A DNA stretch of 64,000 nt from Paucibacter_B soli. Its GTDB lineage: Bacteria > Pseudomonadota > Gammaproteobacteria > Burkholderiales > Burkholderiaceae_C. Below are positions 51,647-59,648 of the stretch, in pieces. A program made the position numbers and the translations under genes. The notes beneath the pieces were generated by a model. It searched no databases and was not told where the DNA came from. It saw only the letters and a program-made list of their open reading frames with translations. Position 1 is the stretch's first letter. Every line of letters starts with the position of its first letter. The DNA lies in the NCBI RefSeq assembly GCF_037482845.1, contig NZ_JBBHJW010000009.1, positions 242,429 to 306,428 on the forward strand, given 5' to 3'.

Positions 51647-54040
51647 ATGGCCGCAGCTTCGCAAACTAAGCAAACGACACAGCCTCCTCACGGAGTGACT
51701 CGGCACGCCAACGACAAGGGCGTCGAGGTTGCACTGGGTATTGGCAAGGGCAACAAGCGGCTCAATACGCACGCGCACGATCTGCAAGAACAAATCGAAG
51801 TCGTCCGCGACGACTTCCTGGAGATGCGCTCGCTGTACATCGGTCGAGAACGTCACGACATCATGCGCAATGGTCTGCTTGGGGAGGTTGTCTCTCGCAC
51901 GCCAATCTTCATTTACGACCTGCCGGAATTGAAGGCCAAGGTCTCGACCGCATTTGTTGACATGTCGGGGAAGATGTATATCGCCGACACTTTTGCACGC
52001 AAGTTGATCTCCGAACACTCGGCCGGCCTGGATTCCTTGAACGTCCTTATCCGCCACGAGGCTGACCACCTGAGGCGCATGCACTTGGCACGGATGCTCG
52101 ATCTCCGCCCGGACATTGCAAATGCTGCGCAGGACATTCGGATCAACATCGACATCGTCAAGGGCGAGGCAGCTGACCGATTTGCAGATCGCCATGGCCG
52201 CTCGGCTTCCGACTCCGAACTGCTTGAAGCAGTGAAGGCCTACCTTCTAGAGTTGGCCCCGACTGCTGTTGGTACTGGTTGGGCCATGAATTTCGAGGAC
52301 TACCAAAAGTACGGAAACAAGTCTGAGGAAGCCATTGCTGCGATCCTCATGACAGAGTGGAAGGACCCGCCGGCAATCCCCAACCGCGAGGTGTCGTTCA
52401 ACGACATCATGGAAGGCGCTGCCCAAGAGGCCGACCACGTCAAGGTGCAGCTGCAGAACGGCGTCAAGCTACCTCCGACGGCCCCGCCTTACGCAATGAC
52501 ACCGGCTGCGCTCTCCGGCCTGGCCAATGATCTTCGCCGGGTCGGCAAGGCAAAGGCCAACCCCAAGCAGGTCTCGAACCAGGAGCTCCAAGATTGCCTG
52601 GATCGGCTGAACAAGCTCAAGGAGCACCAAGGTCTTCTGGAGCTCGACACCCAACACATTCGTGGTGCAATGGCCGTCGCCGGCAAGGGTGCCACCTTTA
52701 CCAGCGGCAAGACCGGCGATGCCTACCTGGATGCTCTGAAACCTTCGGAACGCGTGGATATGGCCGTCCAGGTGCTGGACAAGATCCTCAACCCGCAGAA
52801 CTCGGCGAACAACATGCCGAGCCAACCGCAGAGTGGTGTCATGACCATCAAGGATCTTGAGCGCGCGATGGGCCGCGGCCAAGGTTCTGGCCCCATGGGC
52901 CCACCCCAGCAAGGCCAGCCGCAGCCAGGCGAGCCCGGCTCGCCTGATGGCGACCAGAGTCGCGGAGACCCGGACACGATCCCGGCGCCCAACGTTCTCC
53001 ATGGACAGGATCACGTCATGGACACCCAGGACCTCGTCGATCTCCTGAAGGGCGCCGGCGTGAGCTCCGAAACCCTCGACAAGCTAGGCTATGCTGACCT
53101 CGATCAGATGAACGAGGAGATCGAGGCGGCCAAGAATGGCGTCGTTTCGGCCATCAACAAGGCCTCAGAAGATCAGATGCGCGTTGGCGACCGGTATCCC
53201 GGCGGTCACTTGCTCAACTACGCCAAGGCCCAGATGCTGGACTTCTTCAAGCCAGTACTGACCTGGCAGATGGTCCGAAAGAAAATCCTCGAGCAGCTCG
53301 GCAAGGGACAGCGCCATGATCCTACTGAGCCCTGGGTCATCTACAGCGTGGATGCCGCGGATATGGGCTTCAAGAACCAACGCGACGTGCCATTCATGGG
53401 CTCGCTGGTTCCCGGCAAGCTGCAGCGGCCACTGGCCATCGACATCTATGACACGTCAGGCTCCGTCGATGATGCGATGCTCAAGCGCTTCTTCACCGAG
53501 GGCATCAACATGTCCCGGAAGATTTCCCGCGGGACTGCCCCGGATGTCATTCACGTGGCGGCCGACACAATCGCCCGCGGCGAACCGATCTACATCACAG
53601 AGAAGAACTACAAGCAGGTCCTCAAGACGGGCGTGAACTACGGCGGCCGCGGCGGCACGAACTTCCAGGCCTCTCTCGAGAGTGCCTTTCACCTCGTGAA
53701 GCCTGGTGGCAAAAAGACACCCTACTCCGGCCGGACTGTGGACGCAATCTTCTACTACACCGACACCGGCGATTCGGTGCCCGACTTCAAGCGTCTACTG
53801 AAGGTGGCTCAAGAGTGCGGCATGAAGAAGCTGCCGACCACTGTGTTCATCGCTCCGAAGACCTGCTACAACGACTCGTTCCGCAAGGGCATCGAGGGCT
53901 TTGCCTCCATCGTCTACTTCGAGTCCGGGCCCAAGGCGACCAACAAGACGCACATCGACGTCGACAAACTGGCGCGCGAGCAGGAGGCCAAGCAAGCCGG
54001 ACTCACGCCAGCAACGCATTCTCGAGCGAACCGCCCCTAA
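51647..54040 (+). CDS. Putative metallopeptidase/VWA-like protein (DUF2201 type) with Arg-Pro tail
   Basis: A 797-residue protein. Around residues 130-150 it has HEADHLRRMH, an HExxH metal site, within the putative metallopeptidase domain that precedes VWA-like DUF2201. After a Pro/Gly-rich linker (about 425-450) comes a VWA-like domain: AIDIYDTSGSVDD (partial MIDAS), GRGGTNFQASLES and AIFYYTDTGDSVPDF. Such proteins normally act with a MoxR-type AAA ATPase, which is absent nearby. The tail is SRANRP. The ATG with GGAG 6 nt upstream was used. Confidence 0.75.
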   Translation: MAAASQTKQTTQPPHGVTRHANDKGVEVALGIGKGNKRLNTHAHDLQEQIEVVRDDFLEMRSLYIGRERHDIMRNGLLGEVVSRTPIFIYDLPELKAKVSTAFVDMSGKMYIADTFARKLISEHSAGLDSLNVLIRHEADHLRRMHLARMLDLRPDIANAAQDIRINIDIVKGEAADRFADRHGRSASDSELLEAVKAYLLELAPTAVGTGWAMNFEDYQKYGNKSEEAIAAILMTEWKDPPAIPNREVSFNDIMEGAAQEADHVKVQLQNGVKLPPTAPPYAMTPAALSGLANDLRRVGKAKANPKQVSNQELQDCLDRLNKLKEHQGLLELDTQHIRGAMAVAGKGATFTSGKTGDAYLDALKPSERVDMAVQVLDKILNPQNSANNMPSQPQSGVMTIKDLERAMGRGQGSGPMGPPQQGQPQPGEPGSPDGDQSRGDPDTIPAPNVLHGQDHVMDTQDLVDLLKGAGVSSETLDKLGYADLDQMNEEIEAAKNGVVSAINKASEDQMRVGDRYPGGHLLNYAKAQMLDFFKPVLTWQMVRKKILEQLGKGQRHDPTEPWVIYSVDAADMGFKNQRDVPFMGSLVPGKLQRPLAIDIYDTSGSVDDAMLKRFFTEGINMSRKISRGTAPDVIHVAADTIARGEPIYITEKNYKQVLKTGVNYGGRGGTNFQASLESAFHLVKPGGKKTPYSGRTVDAIFYYTDTGDSVPDFKRLLKVAQECGMKKLPTTVFIAPKTCYNDSFRKGIEGFASIVYFESGPKATNKTHIDVDKLAREQEAKQAGLTPATHSRANRP

Positions 54041-54133
54041 GCGGGGAGCATGCCGGCCGAATCCGGCCTTCTCCACACGATCCCCAGCGGAGCAATCCAT
54101 GGGGATCGATAATTTGGGGAACCGGAGATTTCA

Positions 54134-55087
54134 ATGACGCCCCCAAATAGCCCTCCGACGGGCGCCCCAGACCCGCTCGACTCGATCCTCTCGCTGCTGC
54201 GCTCCGGAGCTATTTCCAGCGCGATCCCGAAGCTCATCGCTTTGTCCCGAACCAGCCCTGAGCGCGCCGAGGTGCAACTCAATCTCGGCCTGGCGCTGAA
54301 TGCCACCATGCAGTTCCCCGAGGCCATCATCCATCTCAAGCGGGCCGCCGAACTGGATCCGTCGTGCTACCCGGCCTGGACCGCCTTGGGCGTCTCCTAC
54401 GGTCAACTACGCAACTTCGAATCTGCCAGGGATGCGCTTGAGCGCGCAGTCGCGATTTCCCCTGGTGATGGACCGTCCCACCAGAACCTCAGTGCAGTCC
54501 TTGGGATGCTTGGCGACCGCAAACGCGCTCTACATGAAGCCAGGCTTGCCACCCGGTTGTCCAGCCCAGGTCCGAAAACCCTTTATCTTCTGGCGGATGC
54601 GGCTCTTCGCTGGGCGGAATCGCCTGAATTCAACGGTACTGACAAGGAAAAATCCGAGCTCATGGATGAGGCTGTCCAGCTCTTTGAGGCCTACCTCGAG
54701 CAGTTTCCTGACACCGAAATGAGCGAGGCCGCCGGCCGGTCGATCAGCAGGGTTGCTCATCTCCGACTTCGACAGCGCTCCCTAGGTGGGTTCAGGCCTG
54801 ACGTGATGGAGTACCTCATCTTCGCTCTCAAGCTCTTCAAAGAGATTGGAGATGTCGCCAGAAACCGCCTGGTGCTAGATATCAGCAAGATCACAGTGGA
54901 CGGAGTCGACATCAATGACCCGACCCTCAAGCATCCTCTGCCTTCTCTAAAGGGAGAGTTCACAGGCCTCCAACTCGTGTCCTTCCTGTACGCCGGATTG
55001 CAGCAAATTGACCCGAAGGTCGATTCGGGCGCGGACTTCAGCCGCGAGTACGCTGCAGCCCTCGCATTCGTGGAAAGCTCGACCTGA
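54134..55087 (+). CDS. TPR-repeat protein
   Basis: A 317-residue protein with three to four tetratricopeptide repeats at about residues 30-150 (for example AEVQLNLGLALNATMQFPEAIIHLKRAAELDPSC and AWTALGVSYGQLRNFESARDALERAVAISPGD). The C-terminal half is helical without known motifs. TPR proteins are scaffolds; its place behind the VWA protein suggests a shared complex. It lacks the Arg-Pro tail. CGGAG lies 6 nt before the ATG. A weak hairpin (ACCCGC-AGTC-GCGGGT) follows the stop. Confidence 0.75.
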   Translation: MTPPNSPPTGAPDPLDSILSLLRSGAISSAIPKLIALSRTSPERAEVQLNLGLALNATMQFPEAIIHLKRAAELDPSCYPAWTALGVSYGQLRNFESARDALERAVAISPGDGPSHQNLSAVLGMLGDRKRALHEARLATRLSSPGPKTLYLLADAALRWAESPEFNGTDKEKSELMDEAVQLFEAYLEQFPDTEMSEAAGRSISRVAHLRLRQRSLGGFRPDVMEYLIFALKLFKEIGDVARNRLVLDISKITVDGVDINDPTLKHPLPSLKGEFTGLQLVSFLYAGLQQIDPKVDSGADFSREYAAALAFVESST

Positions 55088-55114
55088 TCGACACCCGCAG
55101 TCGCGGGTTGACTG

Positions 55115-55143
55115 TTGCTTTTATACAGCGTATGTGATAGTCT
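55115..55143 (+). promoter_or_regulatory. Promoter of the 55-58 kb operon
   Basis: TTGCTT, 17 bp ending CAGCGTATGTGA, TAGTCT. The spacer is almost identical to that of the recJ promoter. Confidence 0.7.
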
Positions 55144-55232
55144 ATACGCATCGCTGCGTTGTGGCGTGACCAGCTTGGCGCTTGCCTGGCTACCGATATT
55201 TCATACCAACGAGCACAGGCTCTCGGTGGGTC

Positions 55233-55403
55233 ATGCCATCCAAAAAACGAATCGCCGTCGCACTGCTTATGACTCCGGTCACGATCCCTCTCCGCGTCGC
55301 AAGACATGCTGTGGAGTGGATTCACTTTGGCCCTTCGGCCTGGGCGGTGCGCACGGGGCGAATGATCGACGCACGCCTGGAGAAGTTCTTTGATGGTCTC
55401 TAA
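55233..55403 (+). CDS. Small basic protein, possible
   Basis: A 56-residue ORF (MPSKKRIAVALLMTPVTIPLRVARHAVEWI) with one amphipathic, partly hydrophobic helix. It overlaps the next start by 11 bp and follows the operon promoter, so it may be its first gene. No family is recognised. Confidence 0.45.
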   Translation: MPSKKRIAVALLMTPVTIPLRVARHAVEWIHFGPSAWAVRTGRMIDARLEKFFDGL

Positions 55404-55950
55404 GTCGCCCTTCGTCGTTGACCTCCTGTCCGGGATCAACAGCAATGAGCAGGAGACTTCTAGGTCCCTTGCGGCGCTGGCTGTTGATACGGTGAGGCGA
55501 CATCCCTCCCTCTACGCACTGGTCAAAAGTGAGCGGGGCACCGGCTATGTGATGACGCGCAGCCAGGTCGTTCAATTTCTGTTTGCAGCGGACATTGAAC
55601 GTTGGGGTCGTGCTGTATGGCTGACTGTGGATCCAGTGACGAAAGAACTGTCTGGTGACATCCCTCTGAATCACGGCGTTAAGCAGCGCAATTCATTGAT
55701 CGAGACGATTGCCAAGACTTCCATTCTGACACTGCAGATCAACCATAGCGTTGCTCATCAGCGCCTCAATGGCGAGGATCACTACGGGTTCCGAATCAGT
55801 GAATTGGCCGACCTGCTGGACGCTGCTCACGCTGCGGCCCGTGGTTCAGCAGATTGGATCGATCCAGCCCCGCGGCCCGCTGCGTCTGATCCTCAACCCC
55901 CATTCACGACTGCTGACTCGGCTGCGCGCCGTCGTCGGCATCGCCCCTAA
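55393..55950 (+). CDS. Unknown soluble protein with Arg-Pro tail
   Basis: A 185-residue protein, helical at the start (NEQETSRSLAALAVDTVRRHPSLYALVKSE) and mixed afterwards (GRAVWLTVDPVTKELSGDIPL). A disordered Pro/Ala linker ends in ARRRRHRP, the most basic of the shared tails. No known domain. The next gene begins with GTG 10 bp later behind GGAGAG. Confidence 0.6.
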   Translation: MVSKSPFVVDLLSGINSNEQETSRSLAALAVDTVRRHPSLYALVKSERGTGYVMTRSQVVQFLFAADIERWGRAVWLTVDPVTKELSGDIPLNHGVKQRNSLIETIAKTSILTLQINHSVAHQRLNGEDHYGFRISELADLLDAAHAAARGSADWIDPAPRPAASDPQPPFTTADSAARRRRHRP

Positions 55951-55960
55951 GGAGAGCAAA

Positions 55961-56596
55961 GTGGAGGCAACTTCATTGATCGAACTGAGCGCCACGACTC
56001 GGTGCCTACTGAGCGGTGAGAAGGCGACCATCGATGACATCATCGCTGCGCACTTTGCCAACCAGGATGAGCGAACCTTGCGGCGAGCGCATACATTCAT
56101 CGACGATGTGCTTCGCAGTTCTATTGAGGCTGTCGCCCCAATTGCCTTTCGGTTGTACGAGCTGGCAGGAAGGATGGCGTATGGTCGCGAGGACGGAGGT
56201 CATTCCCTCGGCTTCAGTAGTCCCGGCCTCATGGCCGAAGCCATCAGTCAACTTTCTTTGGTTCCTGGAGCTGATGCTCTGTGCGGCCGCATCGAGCGTC
56301 TTTCGGATCGAATGATGGACCGCGTCACCGGCGACTCAGACGCTGGTCTGGTCCTGGAGGCAGCCCTGGCCGTGTCCCGCGTCGAATACGCCGGGCGCGT
56401 CCGCACTGGTCCAGCCATCAGCTCGCTGGGTATTGCCGGCATGGCTGTCCACCACTTTGGGAATCCCATTCCCAAAGCGGCATATTCGGCGGCAAAGGAT
56501 GCGATGCAGATCCTGGACGAGAAGCTCACTGTTCCCGTGGCATCCCCAGCGCAGACATCTACCGACCGCACGCGCCAGATGCGTCGCCGTCCCTAA
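55961..56596 (+). CDS. Unknown helical protein with Arg-Pro tail
   Basis: A 211-residue protein from a GTG start with GGAGAG just upstream. It is almost entirely helical (TIDDIIAAHFANQDERTLRR, FIDDVLRSSIEAVAPIAFRLYELAGRMAY), with Ala/Gly-rich stretches later. After a Pro/Thr linker the protein ends RQMRRRP. No family is recognised. Confidence 0.6.
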   Translation: MEATSLIELSATTRCLLSGEKATIDDIIAAHFANQDERTLRRAHTFIDDVLRSSIEAVAPIAFRLYELAGRMAYGREDGGHSLGFSSPGLMAEAISQLSLVPGADALCGRIERLSDRMMDRVTGDSDAGLVLEAALAVSRVEYAGRVRTGPAISSLGIAGMAVHHFGNPIPKAAYSAAKDAMQILDEKLTVPVASPAQTSTDRTRQMRRRP

Positions 56597-56609
56597 CCCA
56601 GGCACCAGC

Positions 56610-57026
56610 ATGAACATCAGAAAACCTATCGAGTTGAACCAAGTTCAGGCAAAGCTCATCACATCCATGCGCCGCGCCCTCGTTGAGCGCCGCGAAGTGC
56701 TCGATATCGATGGCCAACCGTTCCGCTTCTGCCGCCGTGGCGAAGAGTTCGAGGACGGAGACACCGTATTTCTGGCAAGAGAGTCTGGCGTCTTCATCAA
56801 GTTCAGCGCGGAGTGCGATGGGAAGCCGGCCCCTGGCCGGTGGGTCTATTGCGGAAGCACTGATGACCTCGAGGAACTGATGTTTAGGCACTTTCTCAAA
56901 GACAAGTCCGACAGCGAGATCGAGGCATTGTCGATCTCGATCAGCGCCACCTCGGTTCTTCGGGAAATGAGCCGAACGCGCTCCAGCCGTGCAGAGCCTT
57001 CCACCCGGCACTCCTCCCCACGTTGA
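56610..57026 (+). CDS. Unknown small protein
   Basis: A 138-residue protein: a basic helix (QAKLITSMRRALVERREVL), a small beta-rich core (PFRFCRRGEEFEDGDTVFLARESGVFIKF) and a helical end. The tail STRHSSPR is basic but not Arg-Pro. It lies 13 bp after the preceding gene, in the same unit. No family is recognised. Confidence 0.6.
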   Translation: MNIRKPIELNQVQAKLITSMRRALVERREVLDIDGQPFRFCRRGEEFEDGDTVFLARESGVFIKFSAECDGKPAPGRWVYCGSTDDLEELMFRHFLKDKSDSEIEALSISISATSVLREMSRTRSSRAEPSTRHSSPR

Positions 57027-57037
57027 GCCTGCCCACC

Positions 57038-57409
57038 ATGAGCGATCACAAAGCACCCGTCACACTCAAGGGCCCGGCCAACAGGCTCTGGTGCGCGATG
57101 GTCGGGAATACCGAAACCCCTGGCACGATGCTCGCCTTCTTCCACCAGGAAGGCCGCCCTACGGCGGGCGCCTGCAAGGCATCCTTTATAGCGCTTGCGG
57201 AACCGGACAAGCTTAAGGTGCACGGCCTGTTCGATGTGACGCAGGTCTTGCTCCACGGGCCCGAGTCCAACATCACTGCCATGGTGCGCGGATTGCTCGA
57301 AGTCCAGTCCCACCGCGCTGAGCTTGCCAGCCTGCAAAACCAAGCTGCAGCCACACCTGTCACTGCGACAGTTGATTCGCCCCCGGCGCGCACCCGCGTT
57401 CGCCCCTGA
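57038..57409 (+). CDS. Unknown small protein with Arg-Pro tail
   Basis: A 123-residue protein. The core (PANRLWCAMVGNTETPGTMLAFFHQEGRPT, then DKLKVHGLFDVTQVLLHGPE) looks like a compact alpha/beta fold, followed by a Thr/Ala-rich linker and the tail ARTRVRP. Unknown family. Soluble. Confidence 0.6.
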   Translation: MSDHKAPVTLKGPANRLWCAMVGNTETPGTMLAFFHQEGRPTAGACKASFIALAEPDKLKVHGLFDVTQVLLHGPESNITAMVRGLLEVQSHRAELASLQNQAAATPVTATVDSPPARTRVRP

Positions 57410-57432
57410 TCGCAGCAAACAAGGAGAGTGTC

Positions 57433-57789
57433 ATGAAGGTATCTCAAGTCGACAACTACCGCTCTATCGCGCTTCGTCAGTCGATGTCCGAGTTGCATGC
57501 GAATCCTCGCAAGCTTCCGGAGGGCTTCTACTCGGCCACCGTCGAACCTGAGTTCGGCATGCTGGTCGAGCCGGTCAATGCCGATCCCTACATCTTTTTG
57601 GCGCAGTCGACGGCAATCGTTTTTGAGAGCGTCCGCCATAGCGGTACCGACTTTCTGCGCCAGCGCATGTTGGCCGGCGTCCATTTGAACAGCCTGGTCG
57701 AAGAGCACCGACGCCAGCTGGCTGCTACCAAGCTGGCCGAGCTCGTCCAGGCCCCAGCAACTGCCCAGAAGCGCGTCGCGCATCCTTGA
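57433..57789 (+). CDS. Unknown small protein
   Basis: A 118-residue protein preceded by AAGGAGAG at 6 nt. It has a short beta-rich middle (GFYSATVEPEFGMLVEPV) and a long helix (TDFLRQRMLAGVHLNSLVEEHRRQLAATKLAEL). It ends QKRVAHP, a near-variant of the shared tail. It is the last gene before TnpB element 2. Confidence 0.6.
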   Translation: MKVSQVDNYRSIALRQSMSELHANPRKLPEGFYSATVEPEFGMLVEPVNADPYIFLAQSTAIVFESVRHSGTDFLRQRMLAGVHLNSLVEEHRRQLAATKLAELVQAPATAQKRVAHP

Positions 57790-57946
57790 TGGCCCAGATC
57801 ATGTCAGCCATGCCCTTCCCCTCCGTGGCTTTGCTGGTCGACCCCGCGTTGCGCTCCTTCACCAGATTTTAGCGCGGGACGCCCCTGGCTTTAGCCATGG
57901 GGAGGTAGAGCGCCGAGCCTGCCGCCAGGGCAGGCGAGTCGGTCCC

Positions 57947-57975
57947 TTGTAGTCGTGCTGCACATGTGATATCCA
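57947..57975 (+). promoter_or_regulatory. Leaderless promoter of tnpB 2
   Basis: TTGTAG, 17 bp ending GCACATGTGA, TATCCA; the GTG start is 7 bases on. Confidence 0.65.
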
Positions 57976-57981
57976 CTATTC

Positions 57982-59118
57982 GTGTTCATTGAACCTGATT
58001 CCAGAACCCTAGGCGAAGCAGTCTCTGCTTCGCTGGCTGCCGCACGCGCGCCCAAGGCGCCAGTGCGGGTGCGGGTTCTCCGGTTTCGTTTGAAGGATCG
58101 CTGCGCGCCCTGGCTGAATGCCGCAGCGCGTGAGGTCAACCTGGTCTGGAACTACTGCAACGAGTTGAGCCAGAAGGTGTTCGAGCGCGAGCGACGCTTC
58201 ATGACTGGCTTTGACCTGCAGGCGTACCTGAATGGCGCCAGCAAAGCGGGCTTGAGCATCGGCTCGCCGGTCTTCCAGCAAGTCGCTGAGGAGTATGCGA
58301 CGCGCCGACGTCAGCACAAGAAGGTGCGCCTGGCCTGGCGCAAGTCCGGCGGCGCCAGGCGCTCGCTGGGGTGGGTGCCCTTCAAGGCCCGCGCGGTCGA
58401 CTATCGTGCCGGCCAGATTCGCTTCAATGGCCAGAGCTTTGGGCTCTGGGACAGCCACGGCCTGGCGGGATGCCTGGCCGCCGGCGCGAAGCTTCGCGGC
58501 GGGAATTTCAGCGAGGACTCGCGCGGTCGCTGGTTCTTGAACGTGGCCATCGAGATCCCTGATCTGTGCGGCCCGCGGCCGCGCGTGGACCCTGAGATCG
58601 GGATCGACCTTGGACTGAAGGAGCTGCTGGCAACGTCTGATGGACTCAAAGTCCAGGCCCAGCGGTTCTACCGCGACCTGGAGCCGGCGCTTGCCGTCGC
58701 GCAGCGCTCCGGCAAGAAGGATCGCGCGAAGGCGATCCACGCCAAGATCGGCAATCGCAGGAAGGACTTCCTGCATAAGCTTTCCACGGACCTGGTTCGA
58801 CAGAACCGGTCCATCTTCGTTGGCAACGTGAATGCGGCCGCCCTGGCCAAGACGAGCATGGCCAAGTCCGTGCTCGATGCCGGGTGGTCGAAGTTCAGAA
58901 CCATGCTGCAGTACAAGTGCGATGACGCAGGCGTGTGGTTCCAGGAAGTCAACGAATCGTTCTCCACGGTGACGTGCAGCGCCTGCGGCGCTCGCTCCGG
59001 CCCGACGGGCCAGGCCGGGCTCGCTGTGCGCAGTTGGACCTGCAAATGTGGCGCGACGCATGACAGAGATGTCAATGCGGCGCGCAACATCTTGTTGGCC
59101 GGCCTGGTCGCGCCGTGA
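57982..59118 (+). CDS. tnpB: TnpB RNA-guided nuclease, rearranged-RuvC type, C-terminally altered
   Basis: A 378-residue TnpB closely related to the copy at 10.2 kb. It shares EIGIDLGLKEL (RuvC-I Asp), FVGNVNAAAL with Gly at the usual Glu site, the four-Cys ribbon (CSAC ... CKC) and HDRDVNAARN. It stops early (LLAGLVAP); the usual ending (HGPLAEGIP) continues in another frame until 59251. Whether a frameshift affects function is unclear, because the ribbon and RuvC-III lie before it. Confidence 0.88.
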   Translation: MFIEPDSRTLGEAVSASLAAARAPKAPVRVRVLRFRLKDRCAPWLNAAAREVNLVWNYCNELSQKVFERERRFMTGFDLQAYLNGASKAGLSIGSPVFQQVAEEYATRRRQHKKVRLAWRKSGGARRSLGWVPFKARAVDYRAGQIRFNGQSFGLWDSHGLAGCLAAGAKLRGGNFSEDSRGRWFLNVAIEIPDLCGPRPRVDPEIGIDLGLKELLATSDGLKVQAQRFYRDLEPALAVAQRSGKKDRAKAIHAKIGNRRKDFLHKLSTDLVRQNRSIFVGNVNAAALAKTSMAKSVLDAGWSKFRTMLQYKCDDAGVWFQEVNESFSTVTCSACGARSGPTGQAGLAVRSWTCKCGATHDRDVNAARNILLAGLVAP

Positions 59119-59169
59119 GAAAGAACAACCCGCCCCGGGCCTGCGCGCTGAAGCCATTCGGCGCGTGGC

Positions 59170-59270
59170 AGCTCGGGTGTCGAATAAGGTCGGGCTTAGC
59201 CCGACCGGGGTCGGACATGGCCCTCTTGCAGAAGGAATCCCCCGGCTTTAGCCGTGGGGTGGATGTCAAG
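59170..59270 (+). ncRNA. Putative omega-RNA scaffold/right end of element 2
   Basis: Conserved with the 11.5-kb copy: GGGTGTCGAAT, paired CGGGCTTAGCCCG stem, CATGGCCCTCTTGCAGAAGG, the GGCTTTAGCC hairpin and GGATGTCAAG. If transcribed it should use the bases following the right end as guide. Confidence 0.5.
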
Positions 59271-59648
59271 GAGATCCCTTCGATCAAGCAGGCCATCGAA
59301 CGCATGGACGCCGCAGCGCGGCCACACCTGGTGGCCGGCCGTACCGCGGCCGAGCTGACATTGCGGGATATCTTCGACCCAGCCGATCCCTCGATGGGCG
59401 CCATGAAACTCATCAACCTGCTGCCTGAGACCTTCGGCGGTCTCGCAGCTCGAACCGCGCAAGGCAAGACCGTCACCGGCCCCGAGTTCAGCGCTATGTT
59501 CGTGTTCGCCCTGAGGGATCACGACTCCGGGTCACAGGGCAAGAATGACAGCGCCGAAGTCTTCTTCATGGCCAACCTCGAAGTGCTCATGGCCGCGGCC
59601 GCATTGCCCGCAACGCCAGATCCCAAGCCTCGACGCCCGCGTCCATGA
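59259..59648 (+). CDS. Unknown protein with Arg-Pro tail, 5' end at the IS border
   Basis: A protein of about 129 residues in the frame that leaves the right end of TnpB element 2 (VDVKEIPSIKQAIERMDAAARPHLVAG). The GTG at 59259 lies in the IS end; an ATG at 59304 is an alternative. The original start may have been lost on insertion. The body (LRDIFDPADPSMGAMKLINLLPETFG) has no known domain. It ends KPRRPRP. The stop overlaps the next ATG. Confidence 0.55.
   Translation: MDVKEIPSIKQAIERMDAAARPHLVAGRTAAELTLRDIFDPADPSMGAMKLINLLPETFGGLAARTAQGKTVTGPEFSAMFVFALRDHDSGSQGKNDSAEVFFMANLEVLMAAAALPATPDPKPRRPRP

Larger units (their letters stand above)
57872..59270 (+). mobile_element. TnpB-only IS605/IS1341-type element 2
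   Basis: The left end carries CCCCTGGCTTTAGCCATGGGG and the right end CCCCCGGCTTTAGCCGTGGGG followed by GGATGTCAAG, the hairpins expected of this family. Only tnpB lies inside. It separates the gene ending at 57789 from the one starting at the right end, so it probably inserted into this operon. Confidence 0.8.

Noticed and set aside
23383..59648. Arg-Pro endings explained by CCATGA overlaps with the next start codon
   Set aside because: Only about four of thirteen cases (ends at 23386, 25658, 30501, 59648) have this overlap; the others end in CCC, CCG or CCT-type Pro codons with no overlapping start.
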